From Vanilla planifolia (taxonomy: Eukaryota; Streptophyta; Magnoliopsida; Asparagales; Orchidaceae), in the NCBI GenBank assembly GCA_023846275.1, contig CM043871.1, positions 34,378,578 to 34,442,577 on the forward strand: 64,000 nt of DNA. The letters run 5' to 3'. Position numbers and translations under genes: made by a program. Below the pieces are notes generated by a model, which was not told the DNA's origin, did no database searches, and saw only the letters and a list, made by a program, of their open reading frames with translations. Below, in pieces: positions 31,090-44,000 of this stretch (the first letter of the stretch is position 1; each line of letters begins with the position of its first letter).

Positions 31090-31355
31090 TGTAACATCCT
31101 AGTCTCATTATATTAATATATTATTTATTTGGGTCGTCCTATAACACTTAAGCGAGTTTTGCCTTCAAAAGATATCTCCCCATCTTAAGATCGCGAGATC
31201 TTATATAAATATCATGATCAATCTTCTAGTATTCAATATAGAATAATTTATCTATATACTACTTAAAAATTATTAGGAGCTACTTTTATATAATGATTTC
31301 TCTTTTAAGATATTACTTAACGACCACTCTTCACTTTTCGATCTTGGGTGTTACA
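31090..31355. mobile_element. possible solo LTR remnant
   Basis: A 266-base segment begins TGTAACATCC and ends GGGTGTTACA, near-perfect inverted ends with the TG...CA form typical of plant LTRs. The five bases before it (ccaaa) and after it (ctaaa) match at four of five positions, as a decayed target duplication would. No internal retroelement genes adjoin it. The call rests on the ends alone. Confidence 0.4.
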
Positions 31356-32283
31356 CTAAACCAAATAAGAGGTTTAACTGAACCCAACCAAACGTTGACC
31401 AAACTAGTTGAGTCCAAACTAGACTAAATAGATTCCAAACAAAGCCAACTAACCAAATTGAGTTTGAACTACTTATATTAAGTCTAAATGAAATCAAATC
31501 ATTATAAACTAAATTAAATCAAACCTAAAAAAAGCAAATTAATTTGAAGCTCTTAAAATTTTCTTATAAGAGCTTTTAAAAGTGCTTTTATTGATTTTTA
31601 AGCTGAAATGATTTAATTTCAAGAGATAGTTTTGAGTGAGATGAAGGCATATATTTAAAGAAATTAAAATTAATTATGTAATAGAAAATTTATGAATTAT
31701 TCAGTAAAAGCGTATGTCTTGTATGAAGTTATTAAGAAAGGATAACAACTTTTGACTTGAGATGCTTTAAAAAATGGGTATATAAGGCATTATGTTGTAA
31801 CTTGGAGGTCTTTGTTGCTTATTAATAAATATTTTTTTACTAGATTTTATTACATAAAAATTTTTGAGATGATTTAAATATATGATTGGCATATGAGCGT
31901 CTTATGTTAACTCATAAACACACACCTATTAGTGTTGCATCAATCTCATTCAAACTCGGAGTCTTACCCAAGTTAAATCTTATTTTGATTATTAATCTTT
32001 GTTAATCATATGGGTTGATTACAACATTTTATTTTTTCCTATAGTTATCTCGATTATTTTTTTGTTCGTCCGAACATATTTTATAATCAAATAGATTACC
32101 ATCAATGTCGATTCCTATGCATGCTTTGCATGTTATCTTTAGTTGTTTGCCATCACTTGATTATTTGCTAATCAAAATTGTCGTTGCCTAGTTGTTTAAC
32201 ATCACCTTATCACCCACTATTGCTAGGTTGTCTGTTGCTCCCTCGTTGTTTTCCATTGCCAGGTAGCCCTTTGGTTACCACCC

Positions 32284-32605
32284 GGTCTTCCTTCTTCTTC
32301 ACTTTTCTTCTTCTTCTTCTACCTCTTTTTTTCTTCTTCTTTCTTCTTCTCATTCTTTCTTCTTTTTCATCATCATCTTCTTCTTATTATTATTATTATT
32401 TTCTTTTTTTTCTTCTTGTTCTTCTCCTCCTTCTTCTTTCTTCTTCTTCTTCTATTTCTTTCTTCTTCATCTTCTTTCTTCTTGTTTTTTCTTCTTTTTC
32501 TTCAATCTTCTTCTTCTTTCCTCTTCTTCCTCTTCTTCGTCTTCTTCTTCATTCTTCTTCTTGTTCTTTCTTCTTTTTCTTCTTTCCTCTTCTTCTTTCT
32601 TCTTT
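32284..32605 (+). repeat. TTC/CTT-rich pyrimidine tract
   Basis: An imperfect trinucleotide microsatellite of about 320 bases, nearly all C and T on this strand, with a short TTA run near 32384-32400. The apparent open frames across it encode only Ser, Phe and Leu runs and are not genes. Confidence 0.9.
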
Positions 32606-34851
32606 TAGGAGTTAATATCGTAGAGTTTTAAAAAATCTCTTTTTGGATTCTCAAATGATTTAACTCAAAAATTATCTTTCTCATTTTTTAATGCTTGTGA
32701 TATTTTCTAAAAATATATTTTCCTTTTTTTTATTTTTTTCTTATATTGAACTCTCATTTATTTATAAATATGAGAGACTCTCTCATTGTAATGTAGTTGT
32801 TGATGAATGAAATCTCTCTTTTGTACTTTCACCTTTAGTGGCAAATAGTATACGCTCAACTCTAATTTGAGAGATTCTAACTTTCTCTCTCTTGTAAGAG
32901 ATAATGATCTAACGTTGAGACTTTCCATTGGGAGAGACATTATTTGAACAAATTCCTACTTCAATGAATACGAGTAAGTCTTCACCCATCCTTTACTCTC
33001 TAGATCCAATCACCAAATCACAATCCTCCTTAAACGAGACTTTAGATCCTAGCCTACCATATTGTTACCCATTTAGCTAAGCTTCTTTGTTAACCCAAAA
33101 CCTCTACCTCATCACCTTTTTTCATCTTCGATGCTCCACATGTCAACTTTAATGGAAACTACAAGTCATCATCATAAAAATGTATAATATGTCTACAAAT
33201 ATTTTATTTTATAAGTGATAATCTAAAGTTAGGGTTGTTCTTTTTTTGTTAAAATACTCAAAAATAAAATTTGCTTTAAAGTATTTATTTATTTTTGTAT
33301 AAAATTGATATGATCAAGCTACTTAGTAAGACTTTATGCTTAACTGCTAATGTGTTATCACCTATTCTACTTAATAAACTATGCTACAATTTTGAAAGCT
33401 AATTTTCAAATAATTAAAAAATATCATACATGTCACTTAACTCTAATTAATGTATAATGTTTTTCAACACTCCCTAATAATTTATTAAATATCTCTAGTA
33501 TTATATAGACTTCAATTTAGACCCTGATAGAAGTCTAATTTTTTCTATATTAATAATAATTTGTATAAGTGTTTCTTTAGAAAGTCATACTTACTATTTG
33601 GATAAAATATTTGATATCATATTAAATGATAATCACGACTTTCTAATTTCCATGGTATGATTTGCATTAGTAGAGTTTGGATATAAAAAATTTTACTATG
33701 CAAATAACTATATACATTTATGGAAGAGAATATGATATATCTTAATATAGGAATTAGTGAGAAAGAAATAAATATAAGACATTTAAAAAAAGAAAGAAGA
33801 TGACATGAATAGAAAAGACTTACGAAGTGAAAAAGATGACATACCATAAAATAAAATGACATTAGAGAAACAAAAAATTTAGATATTGATAAGGAACTTC
33901 CCGTAAGACAAGATATTCTCCAAGGAATATTTGACTTTCGTGAAGAAAATAAAGATTTTGAAATATAATAAAATAACAATATATGAATTTTGTCAACAAA
34001 CCTCGTGAAAACTTGATGGATGACTTCTCCAAGGAACGACGCCAATAGGCGATCTGGTCCATTGAGGTAATATGTGGATTCATTACAAAGCTTGTGAAGG
34101 GGTAAGCTATAAGGATGATATCATCTCACATTCGAAAAAGGAAAAATAACATGGCAATAATAAAGCCCGATTTGGTTGAGATAGAAACTGAAATAGAGAC
34201 CAACAAGATTAATAAAAAAGCAACAAAAAGTGATAATAAAAATAAGAAAAAAAAATAAAAGATAAATTAGAAAGAAAAATGTTATAAAGATTATTGTATT
34301 TCATAACTATATTATTTTTTTTATTGATACTAGATATTTTTTATATGATGTCTTAAATTTGTTTTTATAGTATTTGTATTTATTGTAAGACTATTATTTA
34401 TATTTATATTTTATTATGATAATCAAATTTGAAACACTTTAACAAATAATTTTAAGAAAAAAACAAATAAAAAAATATAGTTGTACACGGTCAAATCATG
34501 TGAAGGTAGCATTAAAAGTTGCTTGAAATCACAGGATTGATTGTGTGGAGGGTTTTTTTTGTAGGATTAGTAAATAATTTATATTTATTTGATTTAAGGT
34601 TTTAATCAGTTTAAGATTTTAAATAATTTATAATTTTTTGAGATTAAAGAAATATAATTAATTAAAATTAAAAAAAAATTGAAGAAACGAAGAAATTTGA
34701 AATATGAGAAAAATGACATGGTAAATAACTGTTTTTAATTCACAAACTAAATTTTAGACTTCAGTTTTAATGTTTTTAATTTTTGTTTTTAAATATTTTT
34801 TAATAAAATTTTATTTTTAATGTACGATTTTTTATTTCGTAATTTTAAATA

Positions 34852-34852
34852 G

Positions 34853-34897
<45 letters not shown>

Positions 34898-34899
34898 TT
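34852..34899. repeat. AT dinucleotide run plus T tract
   Basis: About 14 AT units are followed directly by about 19 T residues, 145 bases upstream of the start codon of the next gene. Likely a hypervariable microsatellite within or near its promoter. Confidence 0.85.
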
Positions 34900-35044
34900 A
34901 AATTTACAAATTGTATACCAAAAAAGCGTTGAGAATGTTTTTTTTTTTTTTGTTAGCATATATGTATTTTTAGGATATATATTTGTAAAGTTTGGGTTTT
35001 CCTGCAAAATGTCACTGGGAGGCTGGTCTCCGTAGCGAAGGAGA

Positions 35045-38000
35045 ATGGTGGCGATCTCCCTCTATCGAGGGAATCTCCACCGGGTTCCCGACATTCCCCG
35101 GCGATGGCCGATGCCTAAGCGTGCCATCTCGCTCCGCCAGTTCCGTCGCCTACTTTACAAGAGAACCCTGATCATGTCGCGCATCTCATCGAGAAACCCT
35201 AGCATTAGCCCTGGGTCCGGCTTCAGCGGTGGCAAGGACGAGGTGGATGGCATGGGAGAGAACGAAACCGCCGAGGAAAGGCTGGGTAACCGTGTTTCTT
35301 CCATAGAACCGAGCAGATCAACTGATCTGCCTTTACAGAATGGCGAGGATGAAGCCAAAGAGGCGGAGGGTAAGGAGGGGCTTAATCAGCATGCCAAGGA
35401 GGGCGTGGTTTCAAAGGAGGTTGTTGGTTCGTCAGTTGGTGACGGTACCGGCAGCAGTGGTGATGGGAAGCAGGAGGAGGTGAGGAGTTATTAGGGTGGG
35501 TTCTGTGGATCCTAACCTCTTAACCCGTTTTTTAAACTTTCTACTGATGTCTATATTTTTCTTTTTCCCGCTTTTTGTGTGTGGTAATGTTGTTGCTTTT
35601 ATTTATTTTGATTAGGAAGCTTTCTTATCCTCTTTTTGGTTTGGGGTTTTCCTGGACTGACTTGAGTTATCTCGGCTTATTCTTTTTATCACTTCATTAA
35701 TACAGCAAGTTCTTATCCCAGTCTCTCCCTTGGGATAACATTCCAAACTTAATCCATTGAAAACGGGGTTCTGTTTATGTATTGTCTTCATAAGACTTGC
35801 CATTTCTCATCTTTCTGCACTCCCTTTATTGTAGGAGACCTGAATTTTTTGGATGCTGGTATACAAGATGTTTTTTTGTGCCTTGTGGCTTAGTTGTTAA
35901 TTAGTATCTTGAATTATGGCTTCTCAGCTTGAAGAAATAATTAGTTTTTGTGGCACTGAATTTAATTTGCGTGGAAATTTTTAATGAGATTGCAAGCAAT
36001 ATTTTAGCATGAAATATAGCTAGTATTGGTTCTTCTTGGTTTGTTAAGTAGCTGACTTTACTCTGATCTCGCCGTAGGATGGCTATTAATTGTCAAATTT
36101 GTATTTTATCACTCCAGGCTGGATTGCATCCGATTGTTTGCAACCAAAACAAACTTTAATTTCAAATCAATGTTCCTTGTTCTTCAAATGAGAACTTTGA
36201 AGTTAGGACTCAAACTTGCAATCATCATTTCAGTAAAACACAAAGCATGGTAGAAGTAACCTTATACTTAGTACATGTATATGACTTGTTCTGGAAGTTT
36301 ATGGAATGATCTTAAACTGCCATGTTATTGTTTTGTATAAGTTGTGGACTGCTTTCTTTTTTGTTGTTTTTGAGTGCATTGTTCGATGAGACAAGTGATA
36401 TGTTTTCCTTATAGAATTGATTTATCACATTGTCTAATTTGTCATTTTAAATAATTGTCTCGAAATGATACTTTTAATTGTATTGCTAGTCAACATGATT
36501 TATTTAATTGGAGTTCTGATATTTGAATATATTTGTTGCTGGAGGTTTGATAATGTACTCAATTTTGTAATAATAAATGCAGAGATTAAAATATTAAATC
36601 GTCTGAACTCAATTCAATTAAACCACCTTTCTTGAAAAAGCCATTTTGATGATTGAGCTTGATAACAAATTGATTGTACTGCAAATGATGAAGAATAGAT
36701 TTACAAGTGCAGTTTGGTGAGCCAGGAGGAGTCAAAAGTCTTTTGGGAGAATGATAAAAAGGTTTTTCAATTGAATGAGCAGATACATAGTAGAGAACAT
36801 TGAATATTCATATGTACATGGTTGGGAATAATATTTTGATGACTTTAACGGTCTTCACTTATAAAATCATTTGAGTATGGCAATCTATATGCATGCCAAT
36901 TCATTTGTCATTTGTGTACAATCCAAGAAATCCAACCAAAGTTTGGAAACTTTGGTGGAACCCTTTGTACAGGTGAGTTTAATAATTTTGACAAGGAAAA
37001 TTGGACCAAATTGGAGCAAAATAGACACGATCAACCTTTCTATGGTAGAATCTTTTGGCAACCACCAATTTGACCTAATGTTTCAATAGGTTGATGAGAA
37101 ACTAAATTTTTCATGTCAATTTAGAAGGTGATAGTGCTGGATTAAAAATTAAATTTGACAACTATATGTGGATGTGGGTTGGGTTTTTTTAGCTTTTTAA
37201 TATGAACTAATAACGACTTTGTATAAAAGTACTGCATGTGTGAGTATGAGAAAATATCAAACAACATGGTTTATTAAATGCTAATTGTTGAAGATTTTCA
37301 TATACGAGGATTTGGGTTGTTGCTAATAAGTGTGGGAAAATCATTTGCACCTTATATGAGTCAGTGCAATAGAACTAATCATGGCATGACAAAGTTATTG
37401 ATTCTTTTGTTGAAGGATTAATTGGTGCACCTTTGAACATTAAATATCATATTGTTCTTTTTCCACCAAGTTAAACTATAGTGGTAGATGTCATATGAAT
37501 TATCAATTTTTTATAACACCAAGTCATGTATTGTTCTCATCAGTTATCCTTTTTTTTTGACTATTGAATGTCAGATTGAAGTTAAAGGGTGGATAGAATA
37601 ACAATCTATCAATATAGTAAAGTGGGAGAACATAAAATAATTGGGTGTATTGGCATGAAGCAAACAAGGAAATTATCTTAAGAACAAGGTATGTGATAGA
37701 AGATGTGAAAAAAATGTTATAAGAATCCTTGTCTGCATATACGATCAAACTATTAGTAGTAGCCATTGTTCTAAAGTTATGAAGACTTTAATAACAAGAT
37801 ACTAGTGTTTAGATTTCTTCTAAGGGATTAGGGATAAGAGAGTAAACACATTATGAGATAAGATCATTATTAATTAGAGTGATTTCGTCTTGACATAGAT
37901 AGTGCTTGTGCTAACAAATTAAGAGTTTATCTTTAAAATTAGATTAGTATTTGGTTTTGGAATTCCAAAAGTGGTGATCATTAACACCTTATTGGTATGC

Positions 38001-41000
38001 CCACCCTTCTCTTGCATATAACCCAAACTAACAAGCATCTTTTTCTTTTTATCAATTTATGTACAAAAGAATATTTAGTTTGGTTTATCTTAAAATTAAA
38101 TAATAGGAGTAAAAAATCATTGATAAAGCTCTTACTCTAGTGGCTCATGTCATTACCTTATGGCAAATCATTTATATAAAATTATGTTTTTTTGGGCATG
38201 AGAGGGGGTAGTGGGGTGGAAGGGTGATTTATAGTAAACATAACCAATGCTTAGTGGAGGAAGAACTCAATAGTCATGCTAGGGGACATGCAGTTCTCCT
38301 TGAAGGATTGGTTAGTTTAGATCATTCCTTTTCCATGGTTTAACTTGAAGACATTTAAGATATTTGAAAATTCTTTTATTTTTGCTCCCTGTGGTTGTTT
38401 GCCTAGTGAAAAGTTGCATGTTCTTTTTCCCTTAACTTGATCTTTGGTAAATTGTCCAGTTTGATGCTTAACATCAAGTGTTTTTACTAGTCATCTCTTT
38501 CTAAATTTTAGGTCATTGACAATTTGGATGCTCTTGATAACAAAGAAGTAAGGAAAAGAGATCTACAGAATAAATTGCATGCTCTAAATGAAAGAAAACA
38601 TTATCTTGTGCAGATGTTAAAGCAGGTAATTTCTAATTCTTTCTATGGTAGTTGCTTTTCTCCATTTGTTCATATAAAATCAAATGCATTTGACAGCTTA
38701 TCACTTTTTAGAATATTTAATAATTTTCAGCTTTCTCAAAGTTGCTTACTACATGCACGCTGGGCAGTATGCCATAACATTGGGTTATATTGGAACTTGT
38801 AGAATGTTTTTGTTAGAAATATTAAGCTCTTGTTGGAAAAACATTGACAATTTCATGATTCAAAATTAACATGCTTGAACATTACATTCACAAGTTCAGA
38901 AAAGAAGGTTGACCTTGATCCAGCGTAATTGGCTTCTTACTCTAGGTAGCTAAAGTAGTCACTCCTACTTGATTTATGACATGGTTGCTGTTCTGCACTA
39001 TCCACATGATTGATATTTGCATGACTTTTATACTTCCATTTCACTTTACAATTTATGTAATTGTTCTTTCTGGTTTCTTGCATCATAACCACTTAGCTTT
39101 AGCAACCATGTTTTGAAGGAAGACATGTATAAATTGCTGCTATCCTTGAAGTCATTGTGTATGTTCTTGTTTTCTCAAAGACAGGACTAGTGACTTAGAC
39201 AACATAATGCTTTTGGTTACTGTTTATTCATAGTGACATCATGAATATTGGATTATCAATTGTCATGTCATTTCTTGCCTTTGTAGATTTGATCTTTCAT
39301 TGGTTTCAATAGCCATCCAGGGTTCAGCCAGTTTCTATAGTTTAAAGTTACCTATGTTGCTATGTTTCTTTCATTTGGCTTTACATGGAAGCTTCTCTAC
39401 TGAGTTTGCTTGGTGGCAATTATTATTGTTTGTATTTGCAAAATTTATTTCTTATGCATTACTGTATTTGGCTTCGTTGGCTGTTTAAATGATGACTTTG
39501 GGAATGCTTTACTTGGTTGCTCACAAGGGCATACTATATAATATAATGCATTATAACTTGTGGTAGTATGCAAATGCATCGTTTTGGAGATTTAGCATGC
39601 TCATACTTTTAGTGAAGTTTGGGGTTACATTAGTTATTTTGAGCTGAATATTCCTTATAATGTGTTGTTTATGATTCTAGCAAGTGATTTTTTCACTACA
39701 TAATGCCAATGCCATCTTACAGTTTTTTGAGTACCAGTGATTAAGGTTTTAGTTTTTATACATATTAATCATGGTTGTAAGTTGAGGATCGACATAGATT
39801 GACATATAATGAAAATTTCTTTTAGAATAATTTTTATGTACATTAATGCAACATAAACTTTTGGAGATGTACGTTACATTACTCATAATGTTCCAATTTT
39901 TGTAAAATGAAATTGAGCTAAACTTATCCTACATCCAAAAGAGTTTGATCAACTAGTTTTATTAATTATTTTTGTTAACATTCTTATTAATACTCAATCA
40001 CTTTATAGTTAATGCATTGGTTTTTTTTTTGGTTAATGGTATTTGTTGGCATCAAGGATGATCTTCAACATATATTAGTTCCAAAAAGCCCTCAAGGTGA
40101 CAAAAATGGTGGCCACAATGTTTCATCTCTCATAGGTTATAATAGGTGTGATTTCGACTTTATTGGGATAAAAGTCTCTAGTTAAAGCAAGTTGATGGAG
40201 GACAATATGCTAATGTTTAATAATTAAGATGCTTTGATGTCATAAATTAGATTGAGGTTGTGATTACTTAATTACCACTTGTACACATCACGCAAATAAT
40301 ATATCTGGCTATGTGCACTATGAAAGCGTGTCTATTTCAAATGTTTTACAAGATAGAACTATCAACATACTTCAAAAGCTAAGTTTTGGATTGCAAAAAT
40401 GCTCAAATAATGAAGATCAAATAAATGTGGACAACAAGAAATGCTAAGTACCAATGAACACATGAAATTGAAAAGATTAATAACAAATTTAGATTTCATT
40501 CACACATAAATGTGCATAATACAATGTAAAAAAGCCATAGTACAAATGGTGTGAGGATCAAAGTGTAGCACATCTTGCTAAAAAAGTTGGAGGGATGGAT
40601 CAAAAAGATGAAAGCTGTGATTTTCGGTTCGAGATGTGATTGGTGGGTGCCAGCGATGACAGGGTAGTTGTGGTGGCCAAGATTGAGTTTTCAGGATAAT
40701 AGCGACGATGTGACAACCAAGGAACTAAGGCAATGTGGAGACAAAAATGTGGAATGTGATAAAAACGTGATGTGTTGTTGTAGTTTACATGAATAATATA
40801 CCATTGGAGAAATGTTTTGTCGATCTACAAAATTGTTGATCACTTGAAACCATAGGGGTGCATTGTAGACAACCCATAAATGATATACCAATGGAAAAAT
40901 GTTATAGATGAATCGCAAAATTGATCATCATTTCTAGGGGATTTGAAAAAGGCGACAAGTACTATTGAGGTTGAACCTTATAGCCAAATTGTAATGCTTG

Positions 41001-44000
41001 AATGCAATTGGTTTCATTATGTTGTGATTACAAAAGTAACATTATTTTTCATCAAACAAATAGTATATATTGTCTGGCATTGGGGAAAGCCAATTGATTT
41101 AAAGTGTATAGTAAGATAATATCATTAACAGAGTCGAGGAGCATATCAAAACATTGTGGATTGTGCAAATGTCTTAAAAATGATGGTCAACTCCAAATTT
41201 GGCAATAGTTAGATACAAATATTAGTGATTACACACAAAAAGGAAATAAAATGATGTTCTAGATTCACAAGCTCACATAAAAGAGCAAGATATTTTCAAT
41301 CACAATTCATAATCCAAGTAAAATGAGGATCGAAATAATTGTGTGCTATTAAGATGGTTGGTGAAGGATTAGGATGGTGTTTGTTAATGTTCAATGACTT
41401 GTTGGTAATGTGTGGAGTTTAGACATATGGGTTGTGATGATTGGATATTCAGTTGGTGGTGATTGATGTTGACTCCTTATAGGTGAGATCGGATGGATCC
41501 ACTATTAGTGGGAGTTCAAGAGGAGAAGTGGCGAAGAGCTTGCAGGGAAGTGATGGGGAATGAGAGTAGTTGGGATATTCGGTGGTTGAGAGGCATCTAT
41601 GAATGTGACATTGATGTGGTGGTAAGGATTAGGACACATGATGATTATTTTAGAGTTGTAATGCTTGTGTTAGGAGTGACGACAATCATGGCTAGTGTTG
41701 GCATGATAGTGTCCTATGGGATTCAACAAGGTGGGAGATTGAGGTATTTCGATGGAAAGATGAGGCGAGGCAGATTCGTGGTGTTGACTATCAAGAGAGA
41801 TGACTTACTATTTGGAGGATGGGAAATTAGAAATGTGTTTGGGTTGCAAAAAACAAGGGATATGGTTGTAGTTTGAATTGAAAAAATGGGATAGTTTAGA
41901 TTTTGTTATATTTTGTTATTTTAAAATTTAGTGATCTTAAGACAACAGGAAGGAATTAGGATGTTGGAAATTAAAAAAATAATGAAAAATTCAAAATAGG
42001 AAAATTGAGAATTTGGAAAATTAGAAATTACTAAAAAAATATGACATAACACAAATTGATACAAGTAGTCTCTCCTCCTTCAGGAGTTAGCACATGCCTT
42101 TGCTATGGCATTGTTGGAATCAACATTAATTGGATTTTTATTTGGAAGTTTTTTCATTACTCAAAAGAAAATATGAGTGGTATTCAAAATCACTAAGTAA
42201 TAAGATATGAAGCTTAATCCCAATATATCAAGCTTTATGCATGTGTTGTTCATCTATGGCTTCAGGCTAATCAATGGGAAAAAATTTTACGCATTCAAAA
42301 TAAGAAAATTGGGAATTAACATTTGGGAAATTGAAAATTCTGGAAAAAAAAAATGTGCTGTAAAATAAATTAATATAAGCATGGCTCGATTTGGGTGCAA
42401 AACTTAGACAAAGGAGATGCCCAATCAACTGGATATTCAGGCTAGCTAAAGTTGCTTGGGTGTACCTAAGAAAGGTGCTCAAAGAGTAGTGGAACCAAGT
42501 CGACTGGCAAATTTTGAGGTAAATTGGTGAATGGCCACGTTGGAAAAGCACATATGGAGGATGCGTGTCAAGTAACTAGAGTAAGGTGAATAATTGGGTT
42601 AATAGAGGTGTCTTATTTTGACTGATGCAAACAACTTTGTGGGTTTGTTGAAATATAACTATCTCAGTTATTGTACTCAAGATATGGTTTAAATGGAAAG
42701 GATGGGAAGGAAGCTTACTATTTTTGAAATGAGAAAACTTAAGCATTAGTTAGCCCTTAATACTCATGGAGATGGATTTGAGCAACCTTTGTCATGAAGG
42801 AACTGGCAAAGGAGAGGAAGGCCTTTCCTCTATCACCAAGGGAATGTCGTATGCTGGAGTGGTGGGCAATCGGGTTTCTAAAAAGTGGTCGTCACCTTTG
42901 ATGATGTCGGAGGCTCAGGAGGGCTGGTTAGGGAGTAGCTGGTTAGTGAGTAGCTGGTGAGAAAAGACCCGTAGAGAGGGCATTGTCGTTTTTAATAGAG
43001 GGTGCTTACCCTCTCACTGCACTGTTTTAGGTAGAAGAGTAGGCAATGAGGGAGCTAGTTGCTTTTGAGTTTTGGTTTTTGAGAGGAGGCTTGAAAAAGC
43101 TGTCCTTGCCCAACGAGGGGCTCTTGGGTTATATATGCACTTAAGGTGAGGGGGACACATATTTGGGCTTGGAGTTTGTGCCTAGCGACATGGACAACGA
43201 GTCATCGGAGAAGGCCTCTTTGATGAATTGTCAGCAAAAATTAGTGTAGTAGGGCTCTCTGTGAAGGTGCACTCCCAAGGTGATATTGATTTGTGGAAGG
43301 GTATCTAGAAAAATAGAGCAGTAGTGCAAGAACCAATGGTTGGGTGGTCTTATTAGGCAGATGGGGACACACTAGAATTAAAGAAAGCGAGCATGTTGGT
43401 TAAGGAAGTGAAGATGCTACCCGATTTTATGAGGTTCTAGGAGTTGTAACTAATTGCAACTAAGCTAGGGAGAGGAATGCTGAGTTGGTATAGTTGGTTG
43501 TGTTAGAGGTTTGGTGCATGGCAAAGTTGGGTAGGACTAGTTGGCATGTAATTGTGCTAACGAGGGTGGAAAAGGGTTGAGTTGTTGGCAGTTGTGGCTG
43601 GGTGGAGGCCATTTGGCGGGTTGCTAACTGCAATTAAAGAGGAGGCCCAGGAAAAGAGGGTAAGAATCGAGGAGCAGCATTTTTGGGTTGATGTCTCTCA
43701 GGAGATGTTTCATTTGGTTGAGGGCTATTCAAAAAGATTATCGAGGCAATGGAAAGGAGGCATTAAGTCTTGGTCAAAGCAACTAGTATTGCAACAACTA
43801 TGGAATAAAGAGGCTTTTTCTTAGCATTCTCTCTGCCACCACAACCTTTGTAGAGAATGCTAAGGCTATGCTCAAGGCGTTTCTCAAATAAGATCTTATG
43901 ATCAATTGGTCTTCTTTCCTAGAGGTTGGGTAGTTGATTAAAGGAAGGATGCTAATGGGGATGCTCAAAGATGGTCAAATTAATTGCAAGAATCAAGCTT

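Larger units (their letters stand above)
29720..35040. other. AT-rich intergenic DNA with transposon debris
   Basis: No gene is supported across 5.3 kb. It holds an LTR-like segment (31090-31355), a 320 bp pyrimidine tract (32284-32605) and an AT run followed by a T tract (34852-34899). A block near 32600-33030 with 'tataaatatgagagac' and 'gatgaatgaaatctctctt' resembles the U3/R part of plant LTRs, but no partner was found. Other stretches show nothing I recognise. Confidence 0.55.

Noticed and set aside
32178-32631. Open frames of 145 and 71 codons
   Set aside because: Low-complexity Ser/Phe/Leu translations of the pyrimidine tract.
33617-34083. Two overlapping - strand frames (one with TSMDQIAYWRRSLEKSSIKF)
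   Set aside because: The short segment is protein-like, possibly a captured exon piece, but the rest is A/T-driven hydrophobic translation and no gene can be built.
41493-41876. 127-codon + strand open frame in intron 2
   Set aside because: No family recognised and no splice or promoter context; G-rich local composition removes stops. Could be old transposon DNA.
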